Counted from the stretch's first letter, positions 35,947 to 45,867 are shown. The stretch is 64,000 bases of DNA from Cyclobacterium sp. 1_MG-2023 (GCF_030546805.1 NZ_JAUOPC010000019.1:1-64000), one strand, 5' to 3'. Program-made: numbers and translations. Notes: generated by a model from the sequence alone, not told the origin.

Positions 35947-37149
35947 TTAATTAATAGGTAATACATCTACAACTTTTATCCTTCTAATAAGTGGAATACA
36001 TAATAGGCTAATTACTATGGCGATATATCCTATGTACTCAAAGTTTAGTAGTTTTCCCTCTGTACCTTCCACCAAAATAAGTCCTCCTAAAAAAGAAGCT
36101 AAGCCGGAACTTAATTGTTGGACAGCAGAATTGAAACTCAGAAAGCTTCCTCGGTTTTCAGCCTTGGCTGTACCGGTGATAAGCGCTGCCGCAGGTACCA
36201 TACGGCCATTAGAGGTGACAAAAAACAAAGTCGAAACCAGCAAAGCAAGCAAAATGGGTGTGGCTCCTAAATGGGTGATTATAGCAATTGGAATAACATT
36301 TAAACTCATGAAAATGGTGAAAATGGGCACTTTCCCATATTTGTCAGTTAGCCTCCCTACCCATGGGGATGTAAAAACGGTAAAAAAACCTCCGGCCATG
36401 TAAATATAAGTCAATTGGATTTCTGAAAAACCAACATTGGCTACCATAAAAGGGCTCAAAAATGGGATCACCATAAACTGCCCTAACATCATCATTACCG
36501 TTAAGGAAATAGCACGCATTTGATTCCCATTGTTGGTGACTCTCCGGATCACCTGTACCGGACTTGGCTTAACATTTCCTTCGCTTTTAGGGACAGAAAT
36601 GGAAGGAACAAACTTATAAATAAGCAAAAGTATTATCATGGCAAGTAAAGCCAAAAAGAAAAATGGCGCATGCCAATTGGATAAGCTGGCAATAAAAAGG
36701 CCAAATGGAACCCCTACTACTGAAGCTACGGAAAAAGCGGCCATTACCAAACCCATGGCCCTACCTCTTCGTTGATCAGGTATAGCATCTCCAATAATCG
36801 CAAAAATCAATGCTGAAGTTAAACCTCCAAATAGTCCGGAAAGAATTCTTGAAAACAATAAAAATGGATAATTAGGGGATAAAGCGCAAGCCAAAGTACC
36901 CACCAAAAACCCTAAAAACACCCACATCAATATACTTCTCCGGTCATATTTGTCTAGTATAAAAGCACCAAAAAAACTACTTACCCCGGCGCTTAAAGTG
37001 TATGACGAAACCAATAAGCCAAATTCTTGTGGAGATATATGAAAAATTCGCATCAACTGTGGCCCCAATGGCATTAAGATCATAAAATCCACTATATGGG
37101 TAAAATTGATGGCCGCCAAAGTCCAAAGTAAAAGTCTCTCCTTTTGCAT
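35947..37149 (-). CDS. MFS transporter, AraJ/drug-efflux-like
   Basis: The 400-residue protein shows 12 hydrophobic helices and the MFS motif-A region after helix 2 (FILDKYDRRSILM). The matching second-half loop (WVGRLTDKYGKVPIF) falls near residue 265. The first helix pair, NFTHIVDFMILMPLGPQLM, is typical of the MFS group that includes AraJ and multidrug or sugar efflux permeases. Substrate cannot be assigned. It stands alone on the minus strand, upstream of a long spacer. Confidence 0.88.
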   Translation of the reverse strand: MQKERLLLWTLAAINFTHIVDFMILMPLGPQLMRIFHISPQEFGLLVSSYTLSAGVSSFFGAFILDKYDRRSILMWVFLGFLVGTLACALSPNYPFLLFSRILSGLFGGLTSALIFAIIGDAIPDQRRGRAMGLVMAAFSVASVVGVPFGLFIASLSNWHAPFFFLALLAMIILLLIYKFVPSISVPKSEGNVKPSPVQVIRRVTNNGNQMRAISLTVMMMLGQFMVIPFLSPFMVANVGFSEIQLTYIYMAGGFFTVFTSPWVGRLTDKYGKVPIFTIFMSLNVIPIAIITHLGATPILLALLVSTLFFVTSNGRMVPAAALITGTAKAENRGSFLSFNSAVQQLSSGLASFLGGLILVEGTEGKLLNFEYIGYIAIVISLLCIPLIRRIKVVDVLPIN

Positions 37150-37773
37150 TTTGTAGAAATTTATTCCCTTAAAACCTTTCTCCTTTACTTAAAGTTCTTA
37201 GAACTTCAGATATAAAAGAAAAGTGAGGGTAGACTTAAATTCGAGGTTTCAATTGCAGGAAGCTAATAAAACCGTATCATTATAACAAAGTCACTTAGGG
37301 CAGACCAAGCCCTATAATAAAATTATTAGCCATATATTTTTACCTTCAAAATTTGCGATTGATTAAAAATTGGTGTAAGGTGCTTCCAATCCAATAAATC
37401 TGCCTACCTTTACAGACTTTATCAACTCCTATATACAATTGCGTTTAAACCTGTTGTTTTTGAATTCAAGTAATTCAGGTGAATTGATAGCCTGATTATC
37501 TTGGTTTTTAGATTATCTTTTGAACATACATGATGAATCGCTGTGGTGAAACTCTATCAGGGTAACCTTAGCTGAATTCATAGCGAATTAGACAATTAAA
37601 CAAGCTATTTCGGGTTATAACTCCCTCAATTTTAATTCTAGCAATTTGAAACCCAATATTATTTATATAGGTTGATATCGGCCGAATAGGCAAAAAATTA
37701 ATTTGCACTCAAACACATTAATAAGCGTGGTGCAAAGCACAGGCATACAATGCCGCATAAATGAAAAAAAAGC
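37150..37773. other. 620-bp divergent region upstream of the DEAD-box helicase gene
   Basis: No gene is recognised. A small hairpin TAGGGC/GCCCTA lies at 37296-37314. Two tandem hairpins sit directly before the helicase start (separate entry). A long leader is common for cold-inducible RNA helicase genes. Confidence 0.45.
37730..37754 (+). promoter_or_regulatory. Tandem small hairpins in the helicase leader
   Basis: GTGC-AAA-GCAC (37730-37740) and GGCAT-ACA-ATGCC (37742-37754) are side by side, 19 bases before the ATG at 37774. They could affect translation of the helicase, possibly as autoregulation. Confidence 0.4.
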
Positions 37774-39006
37774 ATGACATTCGAACAATTAGATCTTATA
37801 ACTCCAATCCTGAAAGCACTTCAGGAAAAAAATTACAAAGAACCAACGGCCATTCAAGAACAAGCCATTCCTAAAATATTGGCAAAAAGGGACATTCTAG
37901 GAAGTGCACAGACAGGTACCGGAAAGACAGCAGCATTCTCCCTTCCTATCATCCAATTGCTTCACACTGAGAAGAACAATAACAAGGGTAAATTGGCCAT
38001 CAAATCCTTAATAGTAACCCCTACTCGAGAGTTGGCCATTCAAATAGATGAAAATCTAGCCTATTATGGGAAATACACCAAGCTAAGACATGCTGTAATT
38101 TTTGGCGGGGTCAAACAAGGGGCACAAGTAAACGAACTTAGACGAGGAGTGGATATCTTGGTAGCAACTCCAGGCAGGTTGTTAGACCTCATAAATCAAG
38201 GCTTTATAAAATTGGACCAAATCAAAATTTTTGTGCTTGATGAGGCGGATCGCATGCTGGACATGGGATTCATAAATGACATCAAAAAGCTATTGAAACT
38301 ATTGCCAAGAAAACGCCAATCCCTGTTTTTCTCAGCAACCATGCCGGACAATATTGTTTCTTTGGCAGGAAAAATCCTTACTGACCCGGTTAAAATCGAA
38401 GTAAACCCGGTTTCTTCTGCTGCAGAAACAGTCAAACAAAAGGTTTACTATACCAATAAAGGCACAAAAAAGGACTTACTTTTCCATATTTTGGAAAACA
38501 AGGAGATCGATCAAGTTTTACTTTTCTCTAGAACCAAGCATGGGGCCGACAAGATTACCCGAAACCTGAAAAGCAAAAACATTCAAGCCGCAGCCATTCA
38601 TGGCAATAAGGCGCAAAATCACCGTCAAAAAGTATTGACCCAGTTTAAAGAAGGCGCTATTCGTGTTTTGGTGGCCACAGACATAGCCGCTCGAGGGATA
38701 GACATCGACAAATTGCAATATGTAATCAACTATGATGTCCCTGAGGATCCGGAAACATATGTGCACAGGATAGGTAGGTCAGGGAGAGCAGGGGAGTCAG
38801 GAACAGCAATTTCTCTATGTGAACCGGAAGAAAATGCCTATGTTAAATTAATAGAGAAATTGATCAGTCAGAAAATCTCTACGGTGGACAATAACCCATT
38901 CCCGCAGACAGATAAACCAATGACAGCTTCAGAAAAGAAAGAATTTAACAAGGAAAAACAACGTAAAAAACAAGCTTTCTTCGCCAACAGAAAAAGGTCA
39001 AGATAA
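37774..39006 (+). CDS. DEAD-box ATP-dependent RNA helicase, RhlE-like
   Basis: The 410-residue protein has all core motifs in order: Q motif (PTAIQEQAIP), I (AQTGTGKT, about 48-55), Ia (PTRELA), II (DEAD), III (SAT), IV-V (LLFSRTKHGAD, ATDIAARGID) and VI (HRIGRSGRAG). The C-terminal tail is short and Lys-rich (KEFNKEKQRKKQAFFANRKRSR), as in RhlE-type enzymes that remodel RNA during ribosome assembly and cold growth. The ATG at 37774 gives the normal N-terminus (MTFEQLDL). A strong terminator follows. Confidence 0.95.
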   Translation: MTFEQLDLITPILKALQEKNYKEPTAIQEQAIPKILAKRDILGSAQTGTGKTAAFSLPIIQLLHTEKNNNKGKLAIKSLIVTPTRELAIQIDENLAYYGKYTKLRHAVIFGGVKQGAQVNELRRGVDILVATPGRLLDLINQGFIKLDQIKIFVLDEADRMLDMGFINDIKKLLKLLPRKRQSLFFSATMPDNIVSLAGKILTDPVKIEVNPVSSAAETVKQKVYYTNKGTKKDLLFHILENKEIDQVLLFSRTKHGADKITRNLKSKNIQAAAIHGNKAQNHRQKVLTQFKEGAIRVLVATDIAARGIDIDKLQYVINYDVPEDPETYVHRIGRSGRAGESGTAISLCEPEENAYVKLIEKLISQKISTVDNNPFPQTDKPMTASEKKEFNKEKQRKKQAFFANRKRSR

Positions 39007-39030
39007 AAGCTAATGTCAAATAAAATTAAT

Positions 39031-39063
39031 TCCACTGCCCTTTATCAGCAGTGGATTTTTTTT
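39031..39063 (+). terminator. Rho-independent terminator of the helicase gene
   Basis: Stem TCCACTGC / GCAGTGGA (39031-39038 and 39048-39055) is followed by a run of T's, 24 bp after the stop. Confidence 0.88.
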
Positions 39064-39282
39064 TAGCCCTTTAATCCCGGATTGTGTAATAGGTCTCACA
39101 AATTTGGCTGACTGCAAGAAAATTGTAATTTGAAACATCACATAACTATGGTGAAGCCTACAATAGGCAGGAAGACAGGTCCAAAACAGTACAAAAAGCG
39201 GCTTATTTTGAAGGGGCATGACCATGCATTAGAAGTCTTAGCCTCCTTTCTTTATAGGAGACTACTTTCACAAAACATGAGG

Positions 39283-39957
39283 CTATTCCTTAAAAAAGTC
39301 TTCAGGCCGACCATCAAAACTGAAACCACCATTTTCTAATACCAACACCCTTTGGGCCATCCTCGAAATCTCGGAAGCATCATGACTTACCAAAAGGGTG
39401 GTCAAACCATATTCTTGGTGAAATTTAACGATATATTCCTGCAGGTTTTTCCGCATCTTCATATCTAGTGCAGACAATGGCTCATCCAATAGTAAAATCT
39501 TAGGCTTCCTCACCATGGCCCTTGCTAATGCAATTCTCTGCTTCTGTCCTCCGGACAACTTCACGGTACTGTGATCAGCAAGCTGCTCCATTCCTATGCT
39601 TTGTAATAAGTCCATAACAAAACTTTTGTCTTGCCCTTTTCCCAATGCAAAAACAAGGTTCTCAAATACTGTCATATTGGGAAATATGGAATATTCCTGA
39701 AAAATCATCCCAATATTCCGCTTTTCGGCTTTTAAAAACACCTTTTCTGTGGTGTTTACCCAAGCTTCCTGATCTACGGTTAACACGCCTTCATCAGGTC
39801 GCATCAAGCCTGCAATCATGCGCAAGACACTGGATTTACCCACTCCTGAAGGCCCATATAGCCCTACTAGCTCGCCTTTTTTAATACGGCAAGAAAGATC
39901 CAAGGCTATTTTACCTTCTGCTCCCGACAGCGTTTTTTTTAGGGATAGTTCAATCAT
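39283..39957 (-). CDS. modC: Molybdate ABC transporter ATP-binding protein, short form
   Basis: The 224-residue ATPase has Walker A (GPSGVGKSS, about 35-43), the Q-loop (GMIFQEYSIFPNMTVFENL), the ABC signature LSGGQKQRIALARA, Walker B ILLLDEPLSALD and the switch His in VSHDASE. Typical ModC proteins are about 350 residues with a C-terminal MOP/TOBE domain that senses molybdate; that domain is missing here, and the stop follows soon after the core fold. It overlaps modB by eight bases and closes the modABC operon. Assignment to molybdate rests mainly on the neighbours. Confidence 0.85.
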   Translation of the reverse strand: MIELSLKKTLSGAEGKIALDLSCRIKKGELVGLYGPSGVGKSSVLRMIAGLMRPDEGVLTVDQEAWVNTTEKVFLKAEKRNIGMIFQEYSIFPNMTVFENLVFALGKGQDKSFVMDLLQSIGMEQLADHSTVKLSGGQKQRIALARAMVRKPKILLLDEPLSALDMKMRKNLQEYIVKFHQEYGLTTLLVSHDASEISRMAQRVLVLENGGFSFDGRPEDFFKE

Positions 39958-40624
39958 AGGAGAGCATTCGGTTTTTCCGATGATTGATTAGGTAAGTCAT
40001 CAGAAGCACTGAAAATGAAAAAGCAATTAATAGTAGACTGTATTGGTTGGCCATCTCATAGTTCATCCCCTCCACTTCATTATAAATGGCAACAGAAATC
40101 ACCCTGGTTTCTTCGGGAATATTTCCACCAACCATCAATACCACGCCAAACTCTCCAATAGTATGTGCAAATGTGAGAACCCCTGCTGTGATTAAGGCAT
40201 TCTTCATATTGGGTAAAAGTATATGAAAAAGGGTCTGCCAAGAACTTTTTCCCATCGTTTTGGCTGCATCAAGCCAAGCGTTGGGAATACCGGAAAACCC
40301 GGATCGCAGCGGCTGTACCATAAAAGGAAGACTGTAAATAACCGAAGCCAAAACCAAGCCGTGAAAGGTAAACACCAAACGTAAATCAAAATAATTTTCC
40401 AAGAATTGTCCCAACTTATTCTCGGGACTAAAAGCCAATAGAAGGTAAAAGCCTAAGACCGTGGGTGGCAAAACCAGAGGCATGCTGACCAAAGCCTCTA
40501 CCACATATTTAACCTTGTATTTACTATATGCCAACCAATAAGCCAAAGGAACCCCTAGCAGAAACAACAGGCCGGTAGTCAAAGTGGCCAACTTTAAGGT
40601 CAATATAAAAGGTTCAAAATTCAT
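39950..40624 (-). CDS. modB: Molybdate ABC transporter permease
   Basis: The 224-residue inner-membrane permease has five to six helices. The EAA loop is visible as DAAKTMGKSSWQTLFHILLPNMKNALITAG, preceded by the Pro-rich PLVLPPTVLGFYLL that is characteristic of ModB. It forms the channel of the molybdate importer. It overlaps modC by eight bases and touches modA at one base (TAATG-type junction), so all three are translated together. Confidence 0.92.
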   Translation of the reverse strand: MNFEPFILTLKLATLTTGLLFLLGVPLAYWLAYSKYKVKYVVEALVSMPLVLPPTVLGFYLLLAFSPENKLGQFLENYFDLRLVFTFHGLVLASVIYSLPFMVQPLRSGFSGIPNAWLDAAKTMGKSSWQTLFHILLPNMKNALITAGVLTFAHTIGEFGVVLMVGGNIPEETRVISVAIYNEVEGMNYEMANQYSLLLIAFSFSVLLMTYLINHRKNRMLSYD

Positions 40625-41394
40625 TATTCTACTTCTTGAACAAAGCCATACGTTTTGAAAATTTCTCCTGCAGTCGGAGATTTTAGAAAATCGAAAAACA
40701 AAGCCGCATTAGGATTGCCTTTGCCAAAATCCGTAATGATGGCTCCTTGGAGTAAAGGATTGTGGCTTTTTGCTGGCAATAGATAATAGCCCTTACCATA
40801 TTTTTTCATGGTAGGAGCAAGGGCGAGCGAAAGGGCTATTATGCCAACATCTGCAGCACCTGTAGACAAAAACTGGGCAGTTTGAGAGATATTTTCACCC
40901 AACACTATCTTAGAACGAATGGCATCATATAACTGATAAAATTCTAAACTTTCCTTAGCCCGCTTACCATAAGGAGCATGGTTGGGATTGGCAATCGCTA
41001 TCTTTTTTAAGTTCAAACGACTCAGCCCTTCCAAAGTGGATGCATCACAATCAAACTTTCTACTCCAAAGCACCAATCTTCCTTCACCATAAATATAAAG
41101 CTCAGATCCCGTCAGTCCCTTTTCGATCAACAATTTGGGATATTCCACATCGGCAGACATGTACAAATGGAAAGGTGCCTTGTTGGAAAGCTGCTCGTAT
41201 AGTTTACCGGAAGAGCCATAAATCGGCACCACCTCTTTCCCCGTGTCTTTAGTATAGACTTCAATGATATCGTCTAAAGCAAATTTTAAGTCTGAAGCAG
41301 CAGCCACTCGAATGGGTTGCTGTGCACTTAAAGAATGAATTCCTATAAAAAAAAGCAGGGTAAATATTAGAAGGTAAGGGTAGACACTTTTCAT
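40624..41394 (-). CDS. modA: Molybdate ABC transporter substrate-binding protein
   Basis: The 256-residue periplasmic protein has a signal peptide (residues 6-25, SLSAQQP), then the ModA pattern VAAASDLKFALDDI, YGSSGKLYEQL, PFHLYMSADVEYP, IANPNHAPYGKRAKESLE and TGAADVGIIALSLA. These match the oxyanion-binding Ser and backbone positions of the family. It captures molybdate or tungstate and hands it to ModB. It is the first gene of the minus-strand modABC operon. No Moco riboswitch or ModE box was recognised upstream. Confidence 0.93.
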   Translation of the reverse strand: MKSVYPYLLIFTLLFFIGIHSLSAQQPIRVAAASDLKFALDDIIEVYTKDTGKEVVPIYGSSGKLYEQLSNKAPFHLYMSADVEYPKLLIEKGLTGSELYIYGEGRLVLWSRKFDCDASTLEGLSRLNLKKIAIANPNHAPYGKRAKESLEFYQLYDAIRSKIVLGENISQTAQFLSTGAADVGIIALSLALAPTMKKYGKGYYLLPAKSHNPLLQGAIITDFGKGNPNAALFFDFLKSPTAGEIFKTYGFVQEVE

Positions 41395-41581
41395 TGTACT
41401 GATTTAGCAAAAGCTTAGGTTTGGGTCTGGTTTGGCTTAGTTTTTAATTCATTTAAAGATAGACCGAATGCCCTTCTTTTCCAATCTAAGCCTATTTTCC
41501 TTTTAATTCCACATATCCTGTAAGGGGATTAACAAAGGTAAGAATTAAAACCCAAAGCCAACCTACCTGGAGATTTCATGG

Positions 41582-42685
41582 TCAGTTTCCTATCACGAGA
41601 TTAAGCTTTTCCCACATCTCATCATGAAAGGTTATGGGCACCAAGGCATCATTAGGGGCTTCTCCCATCCTTACCACAACAAGGTTTTGCTCAGGCACTA
41701 CCTCTACAAACTGACCATTTTTACCCATTCCTGCAAACAGATCATCCGGAGCATGATCTGACAAACTCCTATTAAAAGAGCTTGCAAGGGCCGGGAAAAT
41801 GATCTTACTTTTGCCATTTAGCCACCATAAATAGCCATAAGAAGGATTGAGTTCCTGAGAACTATTGACCATTTGCTGGTAATACTCATCCAAATAAACT
41901 GCTTGATTATCCTCCCAAATGCCTTTGTTTAAGGTAAGCAAGCCAAATCTGGCCATGTCCCTAGCAGTACTCCAATACACATTGTTATATCCCAAAGGTA
42001 TCCACCTTCCATCCATTCCGGTGATTGATTCTATTTTCTGATCAGTAAAACTATTGTAGTCCATACCTGAAGCATTGCTGACCACGCTTTCCAATAAAGT
42101 ATAAGCAGCATTGTGATAGTACCATTGTGTTCCGGCATCTGCTCCGTATTCCAAGCAAGAAGGCTCCGTACAATCCAAATCCGAGACCTGATAATCTAAA
42201 CCTGCACTCATGGTCAGCTGATGCTTTATCGTGATTAAATCTTCCTTTTCTTGATTCAAAGAAGTCCAGCCCTTACCCAAATAATCAGAGGTTTTATCAT
42301 TTATTGACAGAAGCCCTTCTTTTTCTGCAGTGCCAACAAGTGTCGCTGTCAATGCCTTTCCCGCAGATGCCCAATACCACACACTACTTGCCTCAAATTC
42401 TCCCGTATTTAAAATATTGTTGCCCCAGTATTTTTCAACGACGATTTTACCATCCTTAAGGACAATAAATGCCCTGGTTTTATTGTCTTCCAAATAGGTG
42501 TACAGGTTTTCTAATGCCAAATCATCCCAGCCCAAGGTATTAATTGGAGTTGATTCCCAGTTATCTGATTGGCCGGGCGGAAAATACAATTCATTTTCTT
42601 GTTCCTCCGGAAGGACATCCTTTTCATTACAGGATAAAAATAAACCCATCACTAAACCTACCATTAAAATATATTTCTTATTCAT
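41582..42685 (-). CDS. Lipoprotein serine hydrolase (class C beta-lactamase-like)
   Basis: The start at 42685 (MNKKYIL) is preferred because it gives a clean lipoprotein signal; an upstream ATG would add MIQ. The 367-residue product has a lipobox FLSC, SAGK as the SxxK catalytic pair in WYWASAGKALTATL, and YHN as the Tyr motif. A late domain with YGYLWWLNGKSK and GKNGQFVEVVPEQNLVVVRMG is typical of family S12-like carboxylesterases. It is periplasmic or surface-anchored with unknown substrate. It lies 31 bp downstream of the MepB gene on the same strand. Confidence 0.86.
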   Translation of the reverse strand: MNKKYILMVGLVMGLFLSCNEKDVLPEEQENELYFPPGQSDNWESTPINTLGWDDLALENLYTYLEDNKTRAFIVLKDGKIVVEKYWGNNILNTGEFEASSVWYWASAGKALTATLVGTAEKEGLLSINDKTSDYLGKGWTSLNQEKEDLITIKHQLTMSAGLDYQVSDLDCTEPSCLEYGADAGTQWYYHNAAYTLLESVVSNASGMDYNSFTDQKIESITGMDGRWIPLGYNNVYWSTARDMARFGLLTLNKGIWEDNQAVYLDEYYQQMVNSSQELNPSYGYLWWLNGKSKIIFPALASSFNRSLSDHAPDDLFAGMGKNGQFVEVVPEQNLVVVRMGEAPNDALVPITFHDEMWEKLNLVIGN

Positions 42686-42716
42686 CTGTATCACAATTTC
42701 TGTTAGAGAAAAATGT

Positions 42717-43217
42717 TTAAAAGCCTACCAATTCATACTTCTTTTTAATCTTTTCGAGGTCCATTTCAGCACTTATTTCAAAAAAATAATTCAATTGCCA
42801 TTTTTGACTTTTCCTTGCCTGTGCATTCAAAGCTATTTCCCACTCAGGATAAACTCTGAAAGCCCTTTTCCCTTCCTTATCAGGTGTACTTAGCAGGCCA
42901 AAATTAGCCATTGCTGCTTTGGGAAAAACAAATTGACCCAATCGATCGGATGAGCAAATATTAACAATTAAGAATTCAAATGAGTCTGTTACTGAAAATG
43001 GCGCTATTGGCCCAGCACCTTCTCTCTTCCAAATGGTAACAAATTGCCCGGATTTCTTTGGCGTAATCTTGGCTTGCCGGCATATCACAGCTTTTCCATT
43101 CAACTTAAATTGACAAGCATGATAGGCTTTGGACTCGCGTTCCCACGCAAAGTCACTAATATCAAGCCCACATTGATCATATACATCTTGTTTTATCAGC
43201 CTTAGGGTTTTATTCAT
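42717..43217 (-). CDS. MepB family protein
   Basis: The 166-residue cytosolic protein matches MepB of the staphylococcal mepRAB locus in its conserved blocks: ESKAYHACQFKLNGKAVICRQAKITPKKSGQFVTIWKR, GPIAPFSVTD, and AFRVYPEWEIALNAQARKSQKWQLNYF. The function of MepB is unknown; in staphylococci it sits with a MATE efflux pump and its MarR regulator, neither of which is present here. The following serine hydrolase gene is close enough to be co-transcribed. Confidence 0.85.
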   Translation of the reverse strand: MNKTLRLIKQDVYDQCGLDISDFAWERESKAYHACQFKLNGKAVICRQAKITPKKSGQFVTIWKREGAGPIAPFSVTDSFEFLIVNICSSDRLGQFVFPKAAMANFGLLSTPDKEGKRAFRVYPEWEIALNAQARKSQKWQLNYFFEISAEMDLEKIKKKYELVGF

Positions 43218-43423
43218 TCACCTTACTTTACGAAATATACAATGGACTATCTATTACCTGCTGAAATCGCTTAAAAATCACCCAATCGTTGCTGTCAAAA
43301 AATTTCACCATAATCATGCTATGCTAAAATCTCCAAACAGTCTGATTTACTTGCAATTCCAACCCTCCCTGAGAAAATTCAGGAAACCCTATTGTATAAT
43401 CCGAGTTGAAAATACTATCTAAA

Positions 43424-44434
43424 TTAATCTACAGTAAATCTAACGATTACTTCGTTATCTAATATTACATTCGTAGACCAAATAAATTCAGCATCATCAG
43501 CAGGGTCATCAAATATGGAAGTGAAATTCGTATAAGATGGTTTATTATTTACACCTATTTCAGTATTGGTATAGGGAGTTGCATTAGGCCAACTGCTGTC
43601 ATCAAAATCCTCTGCTGTCCAATTGGCAGGAATATCCCAATGAAGCGCATAAAAAGAGGTGCCATCATTTGATCCATCCGTATTACAATTATAACTTAAT
43701 CTTAAAGCCCCATTTTCGGTGGGACATGACAGGTCTTTTATAGGGGATGTATAGAAGGTTTGTGCTTTCCAGTCAGCTCCTGTACTGGTTACAATTTCAT
43801 TTGCCTCATTTTTAAAAACGGCTACCATGCCACCATCACCGGGATAAAAAGATTCTCCTTGGTTACTCTCAGAGCCTAAGCCACTGTTTTCTTCCCAGTC
43901 TACCAACTTCATGGCTATGGTAAAAGGATAACTGACCCTAAATCGAAGAATACTGGAATTAAACGGCGTAAAAGGAACCATGTCCTTCCCTACAGGAACA
44001 CCATTGATGTACATTTCGAAATAATTGTCAGCAAATACAAAAGCTGTAATCAATTCACCATTTGGATCCACTTCAATGATATCTTCATCCTTTAATGACA
44101 TTACTGCCGCTGCCTCTGAATTAAAAGTTATCCCGGAACATGGGTTGTACAGGTCCGAGGCAAATGGAAAACTATTGTCAGTAAAGTTAACTTGTGCCGG
44201 AACTGTCCATGTGCTTCCATCCATTGCCGTAGAAACTCCAACCGGTGCTTCTCTTCCATTGGAACACTCAAAAAGGTTATCTGTTGTAACCGTAGCAAAG
44301 CCTTGAGATACAGAAGCTGTGCCGTTGTAATCTGAAATGGAAGGTATAGCTACATCCATATCGGTATTGCACCCTGTATGGACGAAAAAAACAGAAACTA
44401 TGACAAGGACAAATTTGTGAGTATTTTTCATCAT
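43424..44434 (-). CDS. Lipoprotein, unknown function, beta-sandwich-like
   Basis: The 336-residue protein has a signal peptide with lipobox HTGC (Cys near residue 22). The mature part is Asn/Asp/Ser-rich with many beta stretches. Phrases such as FADNYFEMYINGVPVGKDMVPFTPFNSSILRF and ALHWDIPANWTAEDFDDSSWPNATPYTN resemble galactose-binding-like sandwich domains of Bacteroidota carbohydrate-active enzymes, but no catalytic motif is seen. Six to seven cysteines may form disulfides. Either of the two first Met codons may start it. It stands alone. Confidence 0.65.
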   Translation of the reverse strand: MMKNTHKFVLVIVSVFFVHTGCNTDMDVAIPSISDYNGTASVSQGFATVTTDNLFECSNGREAPVGVSTAMDGSTWTVPAQVNFTDNSFPFASDLYNPCSGITFNSEAAAVMSLKDEDIIEVDPNGELITAFVFADNYFEMYINGVPVGKDMVPFTPFNSSILRFRVSYPFTIAMKLVDWEENSGLGSESNQGESFYPGDGGMVAVFKNEANEIVTSTGADWKAQTFYTSPIKDLSCPTENGALRLSYNCNTDGSNDGTSFYALHWDIPANWTAEDFDDSSWPNATPYTNTEIGVNNKPSYTNFTSIFDDPADDAEFIWSTNVILDNEVIVRFTVD

Positions 44435-44583
44435 TGAAGGATTTAATCAACAAGTAATAATTGAAACCAAATAGAGGTTTATGGTTGATTAATTAGACGG
44501 AAAAAATCCTCAAATCCTTCGTTACCAATGGCTATTAAGCGATTAACTTTTTAAATTAGGTAGGCTTTATTGGTAGATTCCAA

Positions 44584-45867
44584 CTATTTCAAAACACTTT
44601 TAACTACCTCCAAATCCCCATCTATATTCTTTGAAATTGGTAAGCCTAAGACCTCACACATCAAGGGAAAAACATGAACAATGGCCATAGGAGGTAGGGT
44701 GAAGGCTGTCTTAAAAGCAGGTCCTTTGGCATAAAAAATACCATGCATTGCCTTGTTTTTTGGCTCAAACCCATGCACACCAATGGCTTTAATATTGTGT
44801 TGGATCATCAACTCTTTCTTTTTAGCGGGTAAAAAATAATAGCCGTAGTCCGGTATTAACTGGATCGCACCCCAATCTTTGCTCTTCGGTCTATTTACAA
44901 ATCCCGGGATATCTTCCGGCGTATATACCTCAAAATGTTCATTTCTTCGTTTAAACGAATGAATCAATGCCTCTGTATCGACGCCTTTGTGAGGGTAAAT
45001 GTTAATCATAGCTCCATTGTCTACCGTCCTGTACAAACTGTCATTTTTAATAGAATCTATGGGGATGATATTGGAAGCAGGAAGGTCTACCATGCCGTGG
45101 TCAGAAACAATCATAATATTTACAGGAAGTCCTGTTTCAGCCACTCCTTTAAACAGTTGTCCTAAATGGCTGTCCAATTCAAAGAGGGCCTCTTTTATTT
45201 TCTCCTCGTTCCCCGGACCATAATCATGACCTGCATTGTCCATGTCTGCAAAATACATGGTAATTAAATGAGGCCTTTTTTCTTCAGGCAATTCCAGCCA
45301 GTTGATGGCTTGAGCAATTCTCTCCTGCTTTTTTACTTTGGAATCATAGGTATGATAATAGGTTGGATGTATTCCTTGAATATCTGCTTCTGAACCTACA
45401 AAAAAATAACTGGCAGTTACCATATTGGCCTTATTGGCTTCCAGCCAAATTGGAGAACCTTTATAAAACTTTCCATCAGTAGCGGTTTCTACGTTTTTAT
45501 AATCATACAGCTTTTCTTGGTCATGACTATAAAACGAGTTTGACAAGATTCCATGCTTGTCAGGATACATTCCGGTAACTATGGAAAAATGGTTTGGAAA
45601 AGTCTTGGTCGGATAAGCCGGAATTAAAGCTTCCGAACGAACACCTTCTTTAACAAAAGCATCTAAGTTTGGAGGTTTGTATTTCTCCAAATAATCCCAT
45701 CTAAATCCATCCAATGATATTAATAATAAATAAGGCTTTTTCTGAGAAGTTTTAGAATTGACAGTCGTGGCGGTTTGTAAAGAACCATGCGTTTTCCGAT
45801 TACAGGAAAAGATACTTGCCATTCCAATTAACAATATCAAGAAACCACCAATAACTCCCTTTTTCAT
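44584..45867 (-). CDS. Ectonucleotide pyrophosphatase/phosphodiesterase (alkaline phosphatase superfamily), lipoprotein
   Basis: The start at 45867 is chosen because it gives a lipoprotein signal (FSC, Cys 22) and has a TACATTTG promoter box at 45900-45907; the frame stays open 24 codons further. The 427-residue enzyme shows the NPP metal and catalytic residues: D53 in SLDGF, the nucleophile T89 in YPTKTFPNHFSIVTGMYPDKHGI, DMDNAGHDYGPG, SDHGM and the late His in GVHGF. It should hydrolyse phosphodiester or pyrophosphate bonds in nucleotides or lipids in the periplasm. The gene downstream converges in role only; no operon is evident. Confidence 0.9.
   Translation of the reverse strand: MKKGVIGGFLILLIGMASIFSCNRKTHGSLQTATTVNSKTSQKKPYLLLISLDGFRWDYLEKYKPPNLDAFVKEGVRSEALIPAYPTKTFPNHFSIVTGMYPDKHGILSNSFYSHDQEKLYDYKNVETATDGKFYKGSPIWLEANKANMVTASYFFVGSEADIQGIHPTYYHTYDSKVKKQERIAQAINWLELPEEKRPHLITMYFADMDNAGHDYGPGNEEKIKEALFELDSHLGQLFKGVAETGLPVNIMIVSDHGMVDLPASNIIPIDSIKNDSLYRTVDNGAMINIYPHKGVDTEALIHSFKRRNEHFEVYTPEDIPGFVNRPKSKDWGAIQLIPDYGYYFLPAKKKELMIQHNIKAIGVHGFEPKNKAMHGIFYAKGPAFKTAFTLPPMAIVHVFPLMCEVLGLPISKNIDGDLEVVKSVLK

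Noticed and set aside
39130-39339. 69-codon plus-strand frame overlapping the end of modC
   Set aside because: It runs antisense into modC and has no protein-like pattern of its own.
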